The notes under the pieces are model-generated. The model was not told the DNA's origin. It searched no databases and worked only from the letters and a program-made list of their open reading frames with translations. Below are positions 1 to 9,042 of a stretch of 56,399 bases of DNA, piece after piece (the stretch's first letter is position 1; the number at the start of each line of letters is the position of its first letter). A program made the translations under genes and the position numbers. The DNA comes from Pseudoxanthomonas suwonensis (GTDB lineage Bacteria; Pseudomonadota; Gammaproteobacteria; Xanthomonadales; Xanthomonadaceae): contig JAUNRQ010000005.1 in assembly GCA_030535605.1 (NCBI GenBank), positions 1 to 56,399 on the forward strand, given 5' to 3'.

Positions 1-893
1 TCCCCGACCACTTCAAGCACCACATCCTGCCGGACAAGGTGCACATCCTGAACGTCTCGTTCCTGGTGCCGCGGATGCGCCGCGAGTTCGGCGGCTGCGC
101 CGGCAACATCGCCTACAACCTGAAGCTGCTGGGCGGCGATCCGATCCCCATGGCCACCGTCGGTCAGGACTTCGGCCCGTACCGGCAGTGGTTCGAGGAA
201 AACGACATCACGCTGGATCGGATCAAGGTGATCGACGAACTGTTCACCCCGCAGGCGTTCATCACCACCGACCACGACAACAACCAGATCACCGCCTTCC
301 ACCCGGGCGCGATGATGCGCAGCTACGAGAACCACGTGCGCGACGTGCCTGACGTGAGCATCGGCATCGTCAGCCCCGACGGGCGCGAGGGCATGATCCA
401 GAATGCCGAGGAGTTCGCCGAGGCCGGCATCCCGTTCGTGTTCGATCCCGGCCAGGCGATGCCGCTGTTCGATGGCGAAGAGCTGCGCCGGTTCGTCGAG
501 CAGGCGCAGTACGTCACGGTCAACGACTACGAGTCCAACCTGCTGCAGGAACGCACCGGTTGGGACGAAGCCACCATCGCCTCCAGGGTCCGCGCCTACA
601 TCGTCACCCGCGGGCCCAACGGCGCGGTCATCCATGCCGATGGCCAGAGCATCCACGTGCCGCCGGCGCACGAGCGCCGCATCACCGACCCGACCGGCTG
701 CGGGGATGCCTTCCGCGCCGGCCTGCTGTTCGGCATCCAGAAGGGCTACGACTGGCCGACGATCGGCCGCATCGGCAACCTCATGGGGGCGCTGAAGGTC
801 GAACACCCCGGCACCCAGAACCAGCGCTTCGACTACGACGAATTCGCCGGCCAGTTCCTGCAGCAGTTCGGCTACGCGTTGCAGGACAGCTAG
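1..893 (+). CDS. PfkB-family carbohydrate/nucleoside kinase (adenosine kinase-like), 5' end missing
   Basis: The reading frame is already open at base 3 and reads PDHFKHHILPDKVHILNVSF, so the start lies before the window; the in-frame GTG at 39 is internal. The family phosphorylates a sugar or nucleoside with ATP in the cytoplasm. The N-terminal PfkB glycine motif is present (FGGCAGNIAYNLKLLGG). The C-terminal signature DPTGCGDAFRAG supplies the anion hole and the catalytic Asp, in the usual DTxGAGD position. Adenosine kinase-like PfkB proteins of xanthomonads look like this, but the substrate cannot be fixed from sequence alone; ribokinase or another sugar kinase remains possible. It is the only plus-strand gene here and converges on the lipoprotein gene ending at 1052. 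Confidence 0.85.
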   Translation, partial: PDHFKHHILPDKVHILNVSFLVPRMRREFGGCAGNIAYNLKLLGGDPIPMATVGQDFGPYRQWFEENDITLDRIKVIDELFTPQAFITTDHDNNQITAFHPGAMMRSYENHVRDVPDVSIGIVSPDGREGMIQNAEEFAEAGIPFVFDPGQAMPLFDGEELRRFVEQAQYVTVNDYESNLLQERTGWDEATIASRVRAYIVTRGPNGAVIHADGQSIHVPPAHERRITDPTGCGDAFRAGLLFGIQKGYDWPTIGRIGNLMGALKVEHPGTQNQRFDYDEFAGQFLQQFGYALQDS

Positions 894-1015
894 GGGAGCT
901 GCTGCGGCAGGCAGGCCCGACACTCGTCTCGCCCGCATCGGGGTGAGGTCGAAGCAGCGCTGCGGGTGGGGGTGCTGCGGATGGGTGCGTCAGGCACCAA
1001 GCGGTACCCTCGCCC

Positions 1016-1044
1016 CGGCCCTCCCCCGTGAACGGGAGAGGCCG
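1016..1044. terminator. Hairpin between convergent genes
   Basis: CGGCCCTCCC (1016-1025) pairs with GGGAG-A-GGCCG (1034-1044), giving ten base pairs with one bulged A and an 8-nt loop. It sits between the ends of two convergent genes (893 and 1052), where a bidirectional terminator is expected. There is no T tract. Similar CCCTCnCCCGTnnACGGGAGAGG hairpins recur in xanthomonad genomes (my recollection), so it may also be a dispersed repeat. Confidence 0.45.
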
Positions 1045-1051
1045 ACGCGCA

Positions 1052-1795
1052 TCAGTTCCAGCGCTCCGGCATGTTGTCCGGCTTCAGGCCCGCGGTTTCG
1101 AACACCACGGTGCGCATGCCGCCGGCCTTGACCGGGAACTCGATGCTGACGGTGTCCGCATCCTTGAAGCGACGCCACAGGCCGCGATGGTCCTCGATGA
1201 ACATGGCGATGGCTTCGTCGGTATCGGGGCGCGAGGCCGGCAGGCGTTCGGCTGCGGCATCGTCGACGGTGACATTCACCCGGCAGCCGCCGTAGCAGTC
1301 GAAGTCGCCCCGCTCCAGCACCAGGTAGCTGCTGCGGCCCCAGTCGGGATGGTCGCGGAAGATCAGCCGCACCCGTCGCGGGCCGCTGCCGTCGGTATCC
1401 ACCGGGTCCTTGGCGTAAATCGCGGCGGTGACCTGCTCGCCGCGACCGGCGGCGATGCGGTCGTAAGCCCACAGCGCCTCGGTGCGCGCGGCTTCGCGCT
1501 GGATGTCGGACTTTTCGGTGACCTCCGGCAGCAACGCTTCGACCTTGCGCGCGGCCTCGGTGCCCGGATGACGGGCGACCAGCACCGCGCCCTGGGCCTT
1601 GGCCAGCGCCCACTTCTCCTCGGCCACGGAGCGCTCGAACTCCTCCAGCGGCCCGGCGGCGGCGGCTTCGGCGGCGGCCAGCCGCTCGGTCTGGGCCGCC
1701 GCATCATCACGCGGACCGCCGCAGCCGGCCGCGGCGGTGGCAGCGATCGCCGCGACCAGCAGCAGCGGCGTCAGGCGATGACCATGCCGGGGCAT
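1052..1795 (-). CDS. Putative lipoprotein of unknown function, 247 aa
   Basis: The ATG at 1795 begins MPRHGHRLTPLLLVAAIA, a basic then hydrophobic leader ending in TAAAGC, a probable lipobox with Cys about residue 24. An in-frame GTG at 1810 overlaps the stop of the upstream M1 peptidase gene (GTGA), so translation may be coupled; I prefer the ATG because it gives the cleaner signal peptide. The first third of the mature protein is Ala/Glu-rich and probably helical (AAAEAAAAGPLEEFERSVAEEKW). The rest is a mixed domain with a Cys pair (DFDCYGGCRVNV). I do not recognise a family. The role is unknown; the context suggests co-expression with the peptidase lipoprotein. Confidence 0.75.
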   Translation of the reverse strand: MPRHGHRLTPLLLVAAIAATAAAGCGGPRDDAAAQTERLAAAEAAAAGPLEEFERSVAEEKWALAKAQGAVLVARHPGTEAARKVEALLPEVTEKSDIQREAARTEALWAYDRIAAGRGEQVTAAIYAKDPVDTDGSGPRRVRLIFRDHPDWGRSSYLVLERGDFDCYGGCRVNVTVDDAAAERLPASRPDTDEAIAMFIEDHRGLWRRFKDADTVSIEFPVKAGGMRTVVFETAGLKPDNMPERWN

Positions 1796-1806
1796 CGTGA
1801 CGGCCT

Positions 1807-3750
1807 TCACTCGGCCGGCCTGGCGTCGGCGAGGATGCGCTCGACCGAACCGGTAGTGATCGGGTGGTAGCCGGGGCGGGCCTGGTCGAAGACCCGCTGC
1901 GCGAACGCCTTGCCCTCGGCGCTCCGTACCAGCGCGCTGTAGATCGGCAGGATCAGCTTGCGGCGGCCGATGCGCTCGAGGAACGCGGCGATCTCCGGCT
2001 CGGCCGTGGCCGTCTGCCCGCTGCGGACCACCAGCGGATACCAGCGCATCGCGACTTCGCCGTTGGCGGTGCCGGTGAAGGCGTAGGCCTCGTCCAGCTG
2101 TGCGATCTGCTCGGCGCTGAGCGATTCGGGCATGCGCTCGATGAAGTAGACCCACTCCTGCGTGGTCCATTCGCCGGTGACCTGCGGCGAGGGCAGCTCG
2201 CCGCTGCCCAGCCACGCGGTGCGACCGGCATCGACCACGGCGAAACGACGCGATTCGACCTTGGGGGCGAAGTCCGGCACGCCGGGCTCGTACACCCAAG
2301 CCTCGACCTCCGCCATCGCCAGCTTTTCCGGATGTTTGTCCACCAGGTTGGTCTTCAGGTAGTCGACGAACTGGGTGGTGGTGATGCCCTGGAACGCGAA
2401 ATGGTCGAAGTAGTCGCGCAGGAACGCGTCGAAGGTGTCGCGACCGACGCGCTGCTCAAGGAACTGCAGGAACCACGCACCCTTGGTGTAGGCGGTGGCC
2501 GAGGACGAATAGCTGTCCGGGTCCGGCAGGTCACCCGGGCGGGTCGCGAGCACGGTCAGCTTCGGATCCAGGCTGGCGAACTCGGTCTTCAGGTCGTTGC
2601 GCTCGATGACGTATTCCATCTCCGAGCGCTCCTTGCCGAACAGCGCCTCGACGATGCGGTTCTCGACGTAGCTGGTGAAGCCCTCGTTCAACCAGCCGTC
2701 CTCGCTGGTGGCGAAGGTCACCAGGTTGCCGGACCAGCTGTGCGCCAGCTCGTGCGCGATCAGCGCCACCAGCGACTTGTCACCGACAATCACCGTCGGC
2801 GTGGCGAAGGTCAGGCGCGGGTTTTCCATGCCGCCATAGGGGAAGGACGGCGGCAGCACGAGGATGTCGTAGCGCTCCCAGCGATACGGGCCGTAGAGCT
2901 TTTCGGCCGTCTGGATCATGGTCTCGGTGTCGCCGAACTCGCTGGTGGCGCGTTCGACCATTGCCGGTTCCGCCCAGACGCCGGCACGCTCGGAAATCGG
3001 CTTGAACACCAGGTCGCCGGCGGCGATGGCCAGCAGGTAGGACGGGATCGGCTGCGGCATCTTGAAGCTGTACTCGCCGGTGCGCGCAGCATCGGGCTTG
3101 TTGTCCGCGCTCATCAGCACCATGGTGTCGGCCGGTGCCTTGACGGTGGCGCTGTACGTGAAGCGGATGCGCGGCGTGTCCTGCAGCGGCACCCAGCTGC
3201 GGGCGTGGATCTGCTGCGACTGGCTGAACATGAAGGGCTGCTGCTTGCCCTCGGTCATCGACGGCTCCAGCCACTGCAGGCCCGAGGCCTGCGGCGAGGT
3301 GCGATAGCTGATCCGCACCCGTTCCGGGCGGCTGGGGGTGTTGATCGACAGCTTGCTGCCGAGCACCGGATCGGCGTCGGCCAGCTCGAAGGTCAGCGGC
3401 ACGAACACGCCCTCGACGCCGGCGCCTTCGACCTGTTCGATGCTCAGTTCACGGGTGTCCAGCACCAGCTGGGTGGCGCTGTCATCCAGCCAATCCAGTT
3501 GCAAGGTCGCGCTGCCGACCAGTTCCCGTGCCTCGAAGTCCACCACCAGGTCCAGCGCCAGGTCGGTGGTCTTGACCTTGTCCGGCTCGGAGAAGGAATG
3601 CCGGTCCACCACCACTTCGGCGGGCGTCGGCGGCGGCGTGCCGGCGGCTTCCTGGGTCGCCGCGGCAGGGGCGGCGTCGCGCTGGCAACCGGCCAGCAGC
3701 ACGGCGGCAAGGGAGAGGATCGGCAACAGGCGCATGGGCGTGGAGCTCAT
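1807..3750 (-). CDS. M1-family zinc aminopeptidase, lipoprotein
   Basis: This 647-aa protein has the gluzincin signature HELAH at 333-337, with the third zinc ligand Glu356 in WLNEGFTSYVENR, giving HExxH-x18-E. The exopeptidase motif GGMEN is at 306-310. The N terminus MSSTPMRLLPILSLAAVLLAGC ends in a lipobox with Cys22, so the enzyme is probably anchored in the envelope and trims peptides from their N termini in the periplasm. Length and the C-terminal helical region match the leukotriene A4 hydrolase/cold-active aminopeptidase branch. The start at 3750 is supported by the leader; Met6 (MRLLP) is an alternative. The 3' end overlaps a possible GTG start of the next lipoprotein gene, suggesting an operon. 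Confidence 0.93.
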   Translation of the reverse strand: MSSTPMRLLPILSLAAVLLAGCQRDAAPAAATQEAAGTPPPTPAEVVVDRHSFSEPDKVKTTDLALDLVVDFEARELVGSATLQLDWLDDSATQLVLDTRELSIEQVEGAGVEGVFVPLTFELADADPVLGSKLSINTPSRPERVRISYRTSPQASGLQWLEPSMTEGKQQPFMFSQSQQIHARSWVPLQDTPRIRFTYSATVKAPADTMVLMSADNKPDAARTGEYSFKMPQPIPSYLLAIAAGDLVFKPISERAGVWAEPAMVERATSEFGDTETMIQTAEKLYGPYRWERYDILVLPPSFPYGGMENPRLTFATPTVIVGDKSLVALIAHELAHSWSGNLVTFATSEDGWLNEGFTSYVENRIVEALFGKERSEMEYVIERNDLKTEFASLDPKLTVLATRPGDLPDPDSYSSSATAYTKGAWFLQFLEQRVGRDTFDAFLRDYFDHFAFQGITTTQFVDYLKTNLVDKHPEKLAMAEVEAWVYEPGVPDFAPKVESRRFAVVDAGRTAWLGSGELPSPQVTGEWTTQEWVYFIERMPESLSAEQIAQLDEAYAFTGTANGEVAMRWYPLVVRSGQTATAEPEIAAFLERIGRRKLILPIYSALVRSAEGKAFAQRVFDQARPGYHPITTGSVERILADARPAE

Positions 3751-3795
3751 CGACGGAAAGCCCCAGTGTACGCCGGCGCGTCGACGGCTTGCGCC

Positions 3796-3987
3796 TCAGA
3801 TCACGCCGCGTTTCTTCTCCAGCAGCAGATAGCCGATGGCCACTGCCACGCCGATGCCCAGCGAAGCCGCGACACCCACCGGTGCCAGCCAATGCACCGC
3901 AGCCGCCACCAGCGCGCCAAGCACCACGAACTGGCTGTAGCGCCAGGGGCTGTTGCGGAAGGACTTCAACGGTGCCTGCTGCGACAT
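3796..3987 (-). CDS. Small two-helix membrane protein, 63 aa
   Basis: It begins MSQQAPLKSFRNSPWRYSQF and has two hydrophobic segments, FVVLGALVAAAVHWLA and GVAASLGIGVAVAIGYLLL, followed by the basic tail EKKRGVI. The ATG at 3987 lies 2 nt after the ubiE stop (TGA-AC-ATG), so it is almost certainly translated with ubiE. No family is recognised. A role in the quinone pathway is only inferred from position; it may simply ride on the same transcript. Confidence 0.75.
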   Translation of the reverse strand: MSQQAPLKSFRNSPWRYSQFVVLGALVAAAVHWLAPVGVAASLGIGVAVAIGYLLLEKKRGVI

Positions 3988-3989
3988 GT

Positions 3990-4742
3990 TCAGACCTTGT
4001 AACCGGTGTGGATGGCGACGATGCCCGCATTGAGGTTGCGGTAACTGCAACGCGCCAGGCCGGCCGCTTCCATCATCGCCTTGAGCTGATCCTGGGGCGG
4101 ATGCTTGCGGATGGACTCGGCCAGGTACTGGTAACTGCCGGCGTCACCGGCGAACAGCCGACCCAGTCGCGGCAGCACGCGGAAGGAATGGAAGTCGTAG
4201 ACCGGCTTGAACCAGTCGGCGGTGACTTCCGAGAATTCCAGCACTCGCGCCTGCCCGCCGACCTTCAGCACGCGGTTGATTTCGCGCAGCGCGGCATCCT
4301 TGTCGGTGACGTTGCGCAGGCCGAAGGCGATCGTCACCAGATCGAAGCTGGCATCGGGAAACGGCAGCGCCTGGGCGTTGCATTGCACGTAGGAAAAGCC
4401 GCGCACGTTGCCGCGGTCGATCATGCGATCACGACCGACACGCAACATCGCACCGTTGATGTCGCCCAGCACCAGCGAGCCTTCCGGACCGACCCGCTGC
4501 TTCAGCAACGCGGCGATGTCGCCGGTGCCGCCTGCCAGGTCCAGCACCGCATCGCCGCGCGCGACCTGGCAGGTGGCGACGAAGTGCCGCTTCCACAGCC
4601 GGTGGATGCCCATCGACATCAGGTCGTTCATCAGGTCGTACTTGCCCGCGACCGAGGTGAACACCTCGCCGACCAGCTTTTGCTTCTCGCCGGCGGGCAC
4701 GTCGCGGTAGCCGAAATGGGTGGTGCCGTGCTGATCGTCCAT
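3990..4742 (-). CDS. ubiE: UbiE: demethylmenaquinone/2-methoxy-6-polyprenyl-1,4-benzoquinol C-methyltransferase
   Basis: This 250-aa SAM-dependent methyltransferase adds the C-methyl group in ubiquinone (and, where made, menaquinone) synthesis. The family-specific N terminus [19 protein letters not shown] is present, followed by [20 protein letters not shown]. The SAM-binding glycine motif is DLAGGTGD. The UbiE/COQ5 signatures [19 protein letters not shown] and the C-terminal [13 protein letters not shown] are both intact. Length is normal for the family. It is the first gene of a minus-strand pair with a 63-aa membrane protein, 57 nt downstream of the end of mutM. Confidence 0.97.
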   Translation of the reverse strand: MDDQHGTTHFGYRDVPAGEKQKLVGEVFTSVAGKYDLMNDLMSMGIHRLWKRHFVATCQVARGDAVLDLAGGTGDIAALLKQRVGPEGSLVLGDINGAMLRVGRDRMIDRGNVRGFSYVQCNAQALPFPDASFDLVTIAFGLRNVTDKDAALREINRVLKVGGQARVLEFSEVTADWFKPVYDFHSFRVLPRLGRLFAGDAGSYQYLAESIRKHPPQDQLKAMMEAAGLARCSYRNLNAGIVAIHTGYKV

Positions 4743-4799
4743 CAGCCGATTATCGCACCGCTTGCCGCCGCATCGGCGCGGGCGTGCCCGCGGCCGGGT

Positions 4800-5612
4800 T
4801 CAGCGCTGGCAGCGCGGGCACCATACCGAGGTCCGCTGGCCGATGCTGGCCTGCTTCAGCGGCCCCGCGCAGCGCGGGCACGGCGCGCCGCCACGGCCGT
4901 ACACCGACAGCTCCTGTTCGAAATAGCCCGGCGCGCCATCGGGCGCCAGGAAGTCGCGCAAGGTGGTGCCGCCGCGGGTGATGGCATGGGCCAGGATCAT
5001 CTTCACGGCCTCGGCCAGCGCCTCGTAGCGCGCACGCGAGATCTTGCCGGCCGCACGCAGCGGGGAAATCCCGGCCATGAACAGGGCTTCGGCGGCATAG
5101 ATGTTGCCGACCCCGACCACGATGGCCTGGTCCATGAGGAAGGTCTTGACCGGCGCACTGCGGCCACGGCTGCGTGCATGCAGCCAGGCGCCATCGAAGT
5201 CGTCGGACAGCGGCTCCGGCCCCAGCCCCCGCAGCAGGGCGTGGGTCTGGCCGGCCGGCTGCCACAGCAGACAGCCGAAACGGCGCGGATCGTTGAAGCG
5301 CAATACCCGGCCATCGTCCAGGGCGATGTCGACGTGATCATGCGCGCGCGGCGGGGTGTCGCCCGGCAACACCCGCAGGCTGCCGGACATGCCCAGGTGC
5401 AGCAGGGCGCTGCCGCTGGCCACGTCCAGCAACAGATACTTGGCCCGGCGCCGCACCGCGGCGATGCGCTGGCCCGGGAGCACCTCGGACAACTCCGGCG
5501 GAATCGGCCAGCGCAGGTCGGGACGGCGCAAGACCAGCGCATCCACCCGGCGCCCTTCCAGATGCGGGGCCAGGCCGCGGCGGGTGGTCTCGACTTCCGG
5601 CAATTCAGGCAT
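4800..5612 (-). CDS. mutM: MutM: formamidopyrimidine-DNA glycosylase (Fpg)
   Basis: This 270-aa bifunctional base-excision repair glycosylase/AP lyase removes 8-oxoguanine and FaPy lesions. The N terminus [14 protein letters not shown] carries Pro2, the Schiff-base nucleophile after Met removal, and the catalytic Glu3. The beta-clamp lysine lies in [10 protein letters not shown]. The C-terminal zinc finger has the CxxC-x16-CxxC pattern (CPRCAGP...VWCPRCQR). Length is standard. The gene is transcribed away from the desaturase gene with 101 nt between starts; a TAGGAT box near 5675 could be part of a promoter for the opposite strand but has no good -35. Confidence 0.97.
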   Translation of the reverse strand: MPELPEVETTRRGLAPHLEGRRVDALVLRRPDLRWPIPPELSEVLPGQRIAAVRRRAKYLLLDVASGSALLHLGMSGSLRVLPGDTPPRAHDHVDIALDDGRVLRFNDPRRFGCLLWQPAGQTHALLRGLGPEPLSDDFDGAWLHARSRGRSAPVKTFLMDQAIVVGVGNIYAAEALFMAGISPLRAAGKISRARYEALAEAVKMILAHAITRGGTTLRDFLAPDGAPGYFEQELSVYGRGGAPCPRCAGPLKQASIGQRTSVWCPRCQR

Positions 5613-5713
5613 GGCCCATTGTCACCCATGCCTGAACATCGGCGGCGCCCGCGGGTGACGCGGCCTGCCATCCATAGGATGATGACGGGCCACCCGCACG
5701 CCCCGACTGCGCC

Positions 5714-6922
5714 ATGCCCGCCAGCTTCCTCGATTTCCTCTCCTCCGGCCTGCTGCAATGGGGCTGGGGCGCCATGGCGCTGTACCTGCTGGTGGTGACC
5801 CAGATCACCATCTTCACCGTGACCTTGTACCTGCACCGCAGCCAGGCGCACCGCGGCGTGGACTTCCATCCGGCGCTGGCCCATTTCTTCCGCTTCTGGT
5901 CCTGGCTGACCACCTCGATGATCACCCGCGAGTGGGTGGCCATCCACCGCAAGCACCACGCCAAGTGCGAGACCGAGGACGATCCGCACAGCCCGCAGTT
6001 CAAGGGCATCGGCAACGTGTTCTGGCGCGGCGTGGAGCTGTACCGCGACGCACGGCGGGACCGCGCCAGCATCGAGCAATACGGCAAGGGCTGCGCCGAT
6101 GACTGGATCGAGCGCCGCCTGTATACGCCGCTGGCCACCCTTGGCCCGACCGTGCTGCTGCTGCTGAGCTTTGCGCTGTTCGGCTTCAAGGGCGTGGCGG
6201 TGTGGGCGATCCAGATGCTGTGGATCCCGTTCTGGGCGGCCGGCGTGGTCAACGGCCTCGGCCACTGGTGGGGCTACCGCAACTTCGCCACCGCCGACAC
6301 CGCCACCAACCTGTCGCCGTGGGCGGTGTGGATCGGTGGCGAGGAGCTTCACAACAACCACCACGCGTTCCCGTCCTCGGCCAAGTTCGCGCTGCGCCGC
6401 TGGGAATTCGACATCGGCTGGGCCGCGATCCGCGGGCTGGAAGTGCTGCGCCTGGCCAAGGTGTTGCGGGTTGCCCCCAGCCTGGACGTGCGTCCGAACA
6501 TCCAGGTGCCGGACATGGACACCATGAAGGCATTGCTGGCGCACCGCTTCCAGGCGATGACCGACTTCCAGCGCCGGGTGTTCAAGCCGGTGTTGCGCGA
6601 GGAAGCGGCGCAGCGCGGGCAGAAGCTGCGCAAGCTGATGCCGCGCAAGCTGCGCCGCGGCCTGATCGACGATGGCCGCTGGCTGACGCCGGAGGCGCGC
6701 GCGCAGCTGCAGGCGCGCGTGGCCGCCTCGCCGCGCATGCAGAAGCTGGTGGAGTACCGTCGCGAACTGGCCGCGGTGCTGGAGGCCCGCAGCCAGAATG
6801 CCGCCGAGTCGCTGGCCCGCCTCCAGGCCTGGTGCCAGCAGGCCGAGGCCAGCGGCATCCGCGCACTCGAGGAATACGCCGCCCGCCTGCGCGGCTACGC
6901 GCTGGCACCGGCGCGCGCGTGA
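5714..6922 (+). CDS. Membrane fatty-acid desaturase (DesA-like acyl delta-9 desaturase)
   Basis: This 402-aa di-iron membrane desaturase introduces a cis double bond into acyl chains for membrane fluidity. The three histidine boxes are HRSQAH, HRKHH and HNNHH (in GEELHNNHHAFPSS), spaced as in acyl-CoA/phospholipid delta-9 desaturases. Hydrophobic segments occur near residues 10-35 and 145-185. After the last box there is a long basic, helical C-terminal region of about 180 residues, which is also seen in Pseudomonas DesA-type enzymes. The ATG at 5714 is the first start after the divergent mutM. The last codons overlap the start of an EF-hand gene (GTGA), so the two are probably co-translated. 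Confidence 0.92.
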   Translation: MPASFLDFLSSGLLQWGWGAMALYLLVVTQITIFTVTLYLHRSQAHRGVDFHPALAHFFRFWSWLTTSMITREWVAIHRKHHAKCETEDDPHSPQFKGIGNVFWRGVELYRDARRDRASIEQYGKGCADDWIERRLYTPLATLGPTVLLLLSFALFGFKGVAVWAIQMLWIPFWAAGVVNGLGHWWGYRNFATADTATNLSPWAVWIGGEELHNNHHAFPSSAKFALRRWEFDIGWAAIRGLEVLRLAKVLRVAPSLDVRPNIQVPDMDTMKALLAHRFQAMTDFQRRVFKPVLREEAAQRGQKLRKLMPRKLRRGLIDDGRWLTPEARAQLQARVAASPRMQKLVEYRRELAAVLEARSQNAAESLARLQAWCQQAEASGIRALEEYAARLRGYALAPARA

Positions 6923-7263
6923 ACCTGCATCACGCACTGCCCCTGGCGCTGGGCTTGCTGCTGGCAAGCACCGGGGTCTGCGGGCAGGTGCGTGACACCG
7001 ACGCCTATGTTGCGCGCATGGACGCCAGCGGCGATGGACGGGTGTCGCTGGACGAATACCTGACGTGGATGGGCTACGCCTTCGAACGCATGGACCGCGA
7101 TGGCGATGGCGTGCTGAGCGCCGACGAACTTCCCGGCGGGCGGGGCAGGCCGGTCACCCGCGAGCAGCACCGCGCGGACCTGACCGCCGCATTCCGCCGT
7201 CAGGACCGCAACCGCGACGGCTGGCTCGACAGCCGAGAACTGGCAGCACCGCCGCAGCGCTGA
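6919..7263 (+). CDS. Exported EF-hand protein, 114 aa
   Basis: The GTG start overlaps the desaturase stop by 4 nt (GTGA). The product begins with a signal peptide (MNLHHALPLALGLLLAST... ending near GVCGQ). It carries three EF-hand calcium loops: DASGDGRVSLDEY, DRDGDGVLSADEL and DRNRDGWLDSREL. Small periplasmic EF-hand proteins of this size are common in xanthomonads; they are presumed calcium binders or sensors with no established target. The direct overlap with the desaturase is suggestive but does not prove a shared function. Confidence 0.85.
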   Translation: MNLHHALPLALGLLLASTGVCGQVRDTDAYVARMDASGDGRVSLDEYLTWMGYAFERMDRDGDGVLSADELPGGRGRPVTREQHRADLTAAFRRQDRNRDGWLDSRELAAPPQR

Positions 7264-7352
7264 GTGGCGCGCCGCAGCGAAGCGTCGCCGTCGCAGGCGG
7301 GGCAGCACCGAAGCGCGCGACCCGCCAAGCGTTCGATCGCAACGTCGGCCCG

Positions 7353-7874
7353 TCAGCCGCCCTGTCCGTTGCCGGCGCTGTCGGTGCCGTTGTCGCCCAT
7401 GCCGGCGTCGACCACCTTCGGCAACAGTCCCAGCACCACCAGCGCGATCAGCGTGGCGATGATCGCACCGGCCTCGCGCCCCATCCCGGCGGTCATGCCG
7501 ATGGCCGCGGCCAGCCAGATGCCGGCCGCCGAGGTGAGGCCATGGATGGTCTCCGTGCCACGGGTGGCCTGCTTGATGATGGCCCCGGCGCCGATGAAGC
7601 CGATGCCCTGGACGATGCCCTGCATCACGCGCGACAGCGCATCGGTTTCCACCCCTGCCAGCCACGGCCCCAGCACGAACAGCGCCGCGCCCATCGACAC
7701 CAGGATATGCGTGCGCAAACCGGCCGGGTGGCCGCCGCGTTCACGCTCCCAGCCGATCAGCGCGCCCAGCAGCGCGGCGACCAGCAGCCGGGTGACGATG
7801 CGGGTGGTGGTGGCCGCATCCGGCAGGTCGAACTCGGCGGCCAAGGTCTGGCCGATCACGCTGAAGGTGTCCAT
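7353..7874 (-). CDS. MgtC/SapB-family membrane protein
   Basis: This 173-aa protein starts at ATG 7874 (MDTFSVIGQ). It has the MgtC signature GALIGWERERGGHPAGLRTH, followed by MGAALFVLGPWLAG and several transmembrane helices (IVQGIGFIGAGAIIK, GLTSAAGIWLAAAIGMT, AIIATLIALVVLGLL). MgtC proteins are linked to growth in low magnesium and inhibition of F1Fo ATPase in some pathogens; short forms without the C-terminal ACT-like domain, as here, are widespread with unclear roles. It converges with the EF-hand gene. The upstream in-frame ATG at 7889 would add only MHHRR and is less likely. Confidence 0.9.
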   Translation of the reverse strand: MDTFSVIGQTLAAEFDLPDAATTTRIVTRLLVAALLGALIGWERERGGHPAGLRTHILVSMGAALFVLGPWLAGVETDALSRVMQGIVQGIGFIGAGAIIKQATRGTETIHGLTSAAGIWLAAAIGMTAGMGREAGAIIATLIALVVLGLLPKVVDAGMGDNGTDSAGNGQGG

Positions 7875-7916
7875 CCGCCGATGATGCACCCCGCGCGCGT
7901 GTGCGGGGCGTCGCGA

Positions 7917-8120
7917 TCATCCCTGGCCGGATGTGCGACTGCCCGCAGCATCAGGCCCGGCACGCTGCGGGGAGGCTTCCCTGGCGCGCTGCAGCAGCAG
8001 GAAACACTGCCGGTCCTCGAAGCGCACGTGGGCAACCAGCAACGCACCGAACGCGCGGATGACTGCATCATCGAGGCCTTCATCGGCGGCCGTGGTCGGC
8101 CGGGCCGGCGGGGTGCTCAC
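7917..8120 (-). CDS. Possible small protein with hemerythrin-like C-terminal helix, 67 aa
   Basis: The ATG at 8120 overlaps the xerC stop (ATGA), so a ribosome leaving xerC could restart here. Residues 20-42 ([20 protein letters not shown]) resemble the last helix of hemerythrin/HHE domains, where HxxxE supplies two iron ligands. The other helices are absent and the C terminus looks like random GC-rich coding. It is best regarded as a remnant of an HHE-domain gene or a chance frame. Confidence is low. Confidence 0.3.
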   Translation of the reverse strand: MSTPPARPTTAADEGLDDAVIRAFGALLVAHVRFEDRQCFLLLQRAREASPQRAGPDAAGSRTSGQG

Positions 8121-9025
8121 TCCGGCGGCTGCTCGCCGTCGCCGCGCTTGCGACGGCGCGCGCGGGGGTGGGCGTCGTCGTAGACCTTGGCCAGATGCTG
8201 GAAATCCAGGTGAGTGTAGATCTGGGTGGTGGCGATGTCGGCATGGCCGAGCAGCTCCTGCACCCCGCGCAGGTCGCCGGAAGATTCCAGCACGTGGCTG
8301 GCGAAACTGTGGCGCAGCAGGTGCGGGTGCACGCGCTTGAACAGTCCCTGGCGTTGCGCCAGCTGGCGCAGTCGCAGCTGCACCGCGCGCGGGGTGATCG
8401 GCCCGTTTCGACCGGGGAACACCGGGGCATCGTCGGCGGCACCGGTATCCGCGCGCCAGTCGGCAAGCGCCTTTCGCGCGTGCGACCCGACCGGGACGAT
8501 GCGCTGCTTGCCGCCCTTGCCGTGCACCACCACCTGGCCATCGACCAGGTCCAGGTCACGCCAGCGCAGCCCGCACAGTTCACTCAGCCGCAGGCCGGAG
8601 GAGTAGAACAGCTCCAGCAGCGCGCGATCGCGCAGGCCCAGCGGCGCGTCGGTATCGACCTGGACCAGGTGCATGGCCTCGTCCACGTCCAGCACCTGCG
8701 GCAACTTGCGGGGCGCCCGTGGCGCACGCACGTGCGCGGCGGGATTGGCGGCGATGGCGGCATTGCGCAGCAACCACTGGTACCAGCTGCGGCAGGCCGA
8801 CAGGCGCCGCTGGACGCTCTTGGGCGACAGCCCGCGGCGGTGCTCGGCAGCCACGAACGCGCGCAAGGCCTCGGCATCCAGCGTCGCCGGGTCATCGCAG
8901 CCGCGGGCGGCGGCCCAGGCACGCAACGCGTCGAGATCGCGCCGGTAGGCGTCCAAGGTGTGCGCGGACATCCGCCGCTCCACCTGCAGGTGTTCGAGGA
9001 ACCCGGGAATGTCCAGTGCGGCCAT
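8117..9025 (-). CDS. xerC: XerC tyrosine recombinase
   Basis: This 302-aa recombinase acts with XerD at dif to resolve chromosome dimers. The N-terminal SAM-like core-binding domain spans about residues 5-95 and the catalytic domain about 110-290. Catalytic residues are visible: Arg146 ([13 protein letters not shown]), Lys170 (HGKGGKQR), His235 and Arg238 ([12 protein letters not shown]), His261 (LLGHADI) and the nucleophile Tyr270 (TTQIYTHLD). The gene follows dapF and the DUF484 gene, the classic gammaproteobacterial order, which favours XerC over XerD. There is a 17-nt gap to the DUF484 stop. Confidence 0.96.
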   Translation of the reverse strand: MAALDIPGFLEHLQVERRMSAHTLDAYRRDLDALRAWAAARGCDDPATLDAEALRAFVAAEHRRGLSPKSVQRRLSACRSWYQWLLRNAAIAANPAAHVRAPRAPRKLPQVLDVDEAMHLVQVDTDAPLGLRDRALLELFYSSGLRLSELCGLRWRDLDLVDGQVVVHGKGGKQRIVPVGSHARKALADWRADTGAADDAPVFPGRNGPITPRAVQLRLRQLAQRQGLFKRVHPHLLRHSFASHVLESSGDLRGVQELLGHADIATTQIYTHLDFQHLAKVYDDAHPRARRRKRGDGEQPPE

Positions 9026-9042
9026 CGGTCGGGTTGCCGTGG

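Noticed and set aside
1864-4002. A 712-codon plus-strand open frame
   Set aside because: It is opposite the M1 peptidase gene with its intact HExxH-x18-E motif.
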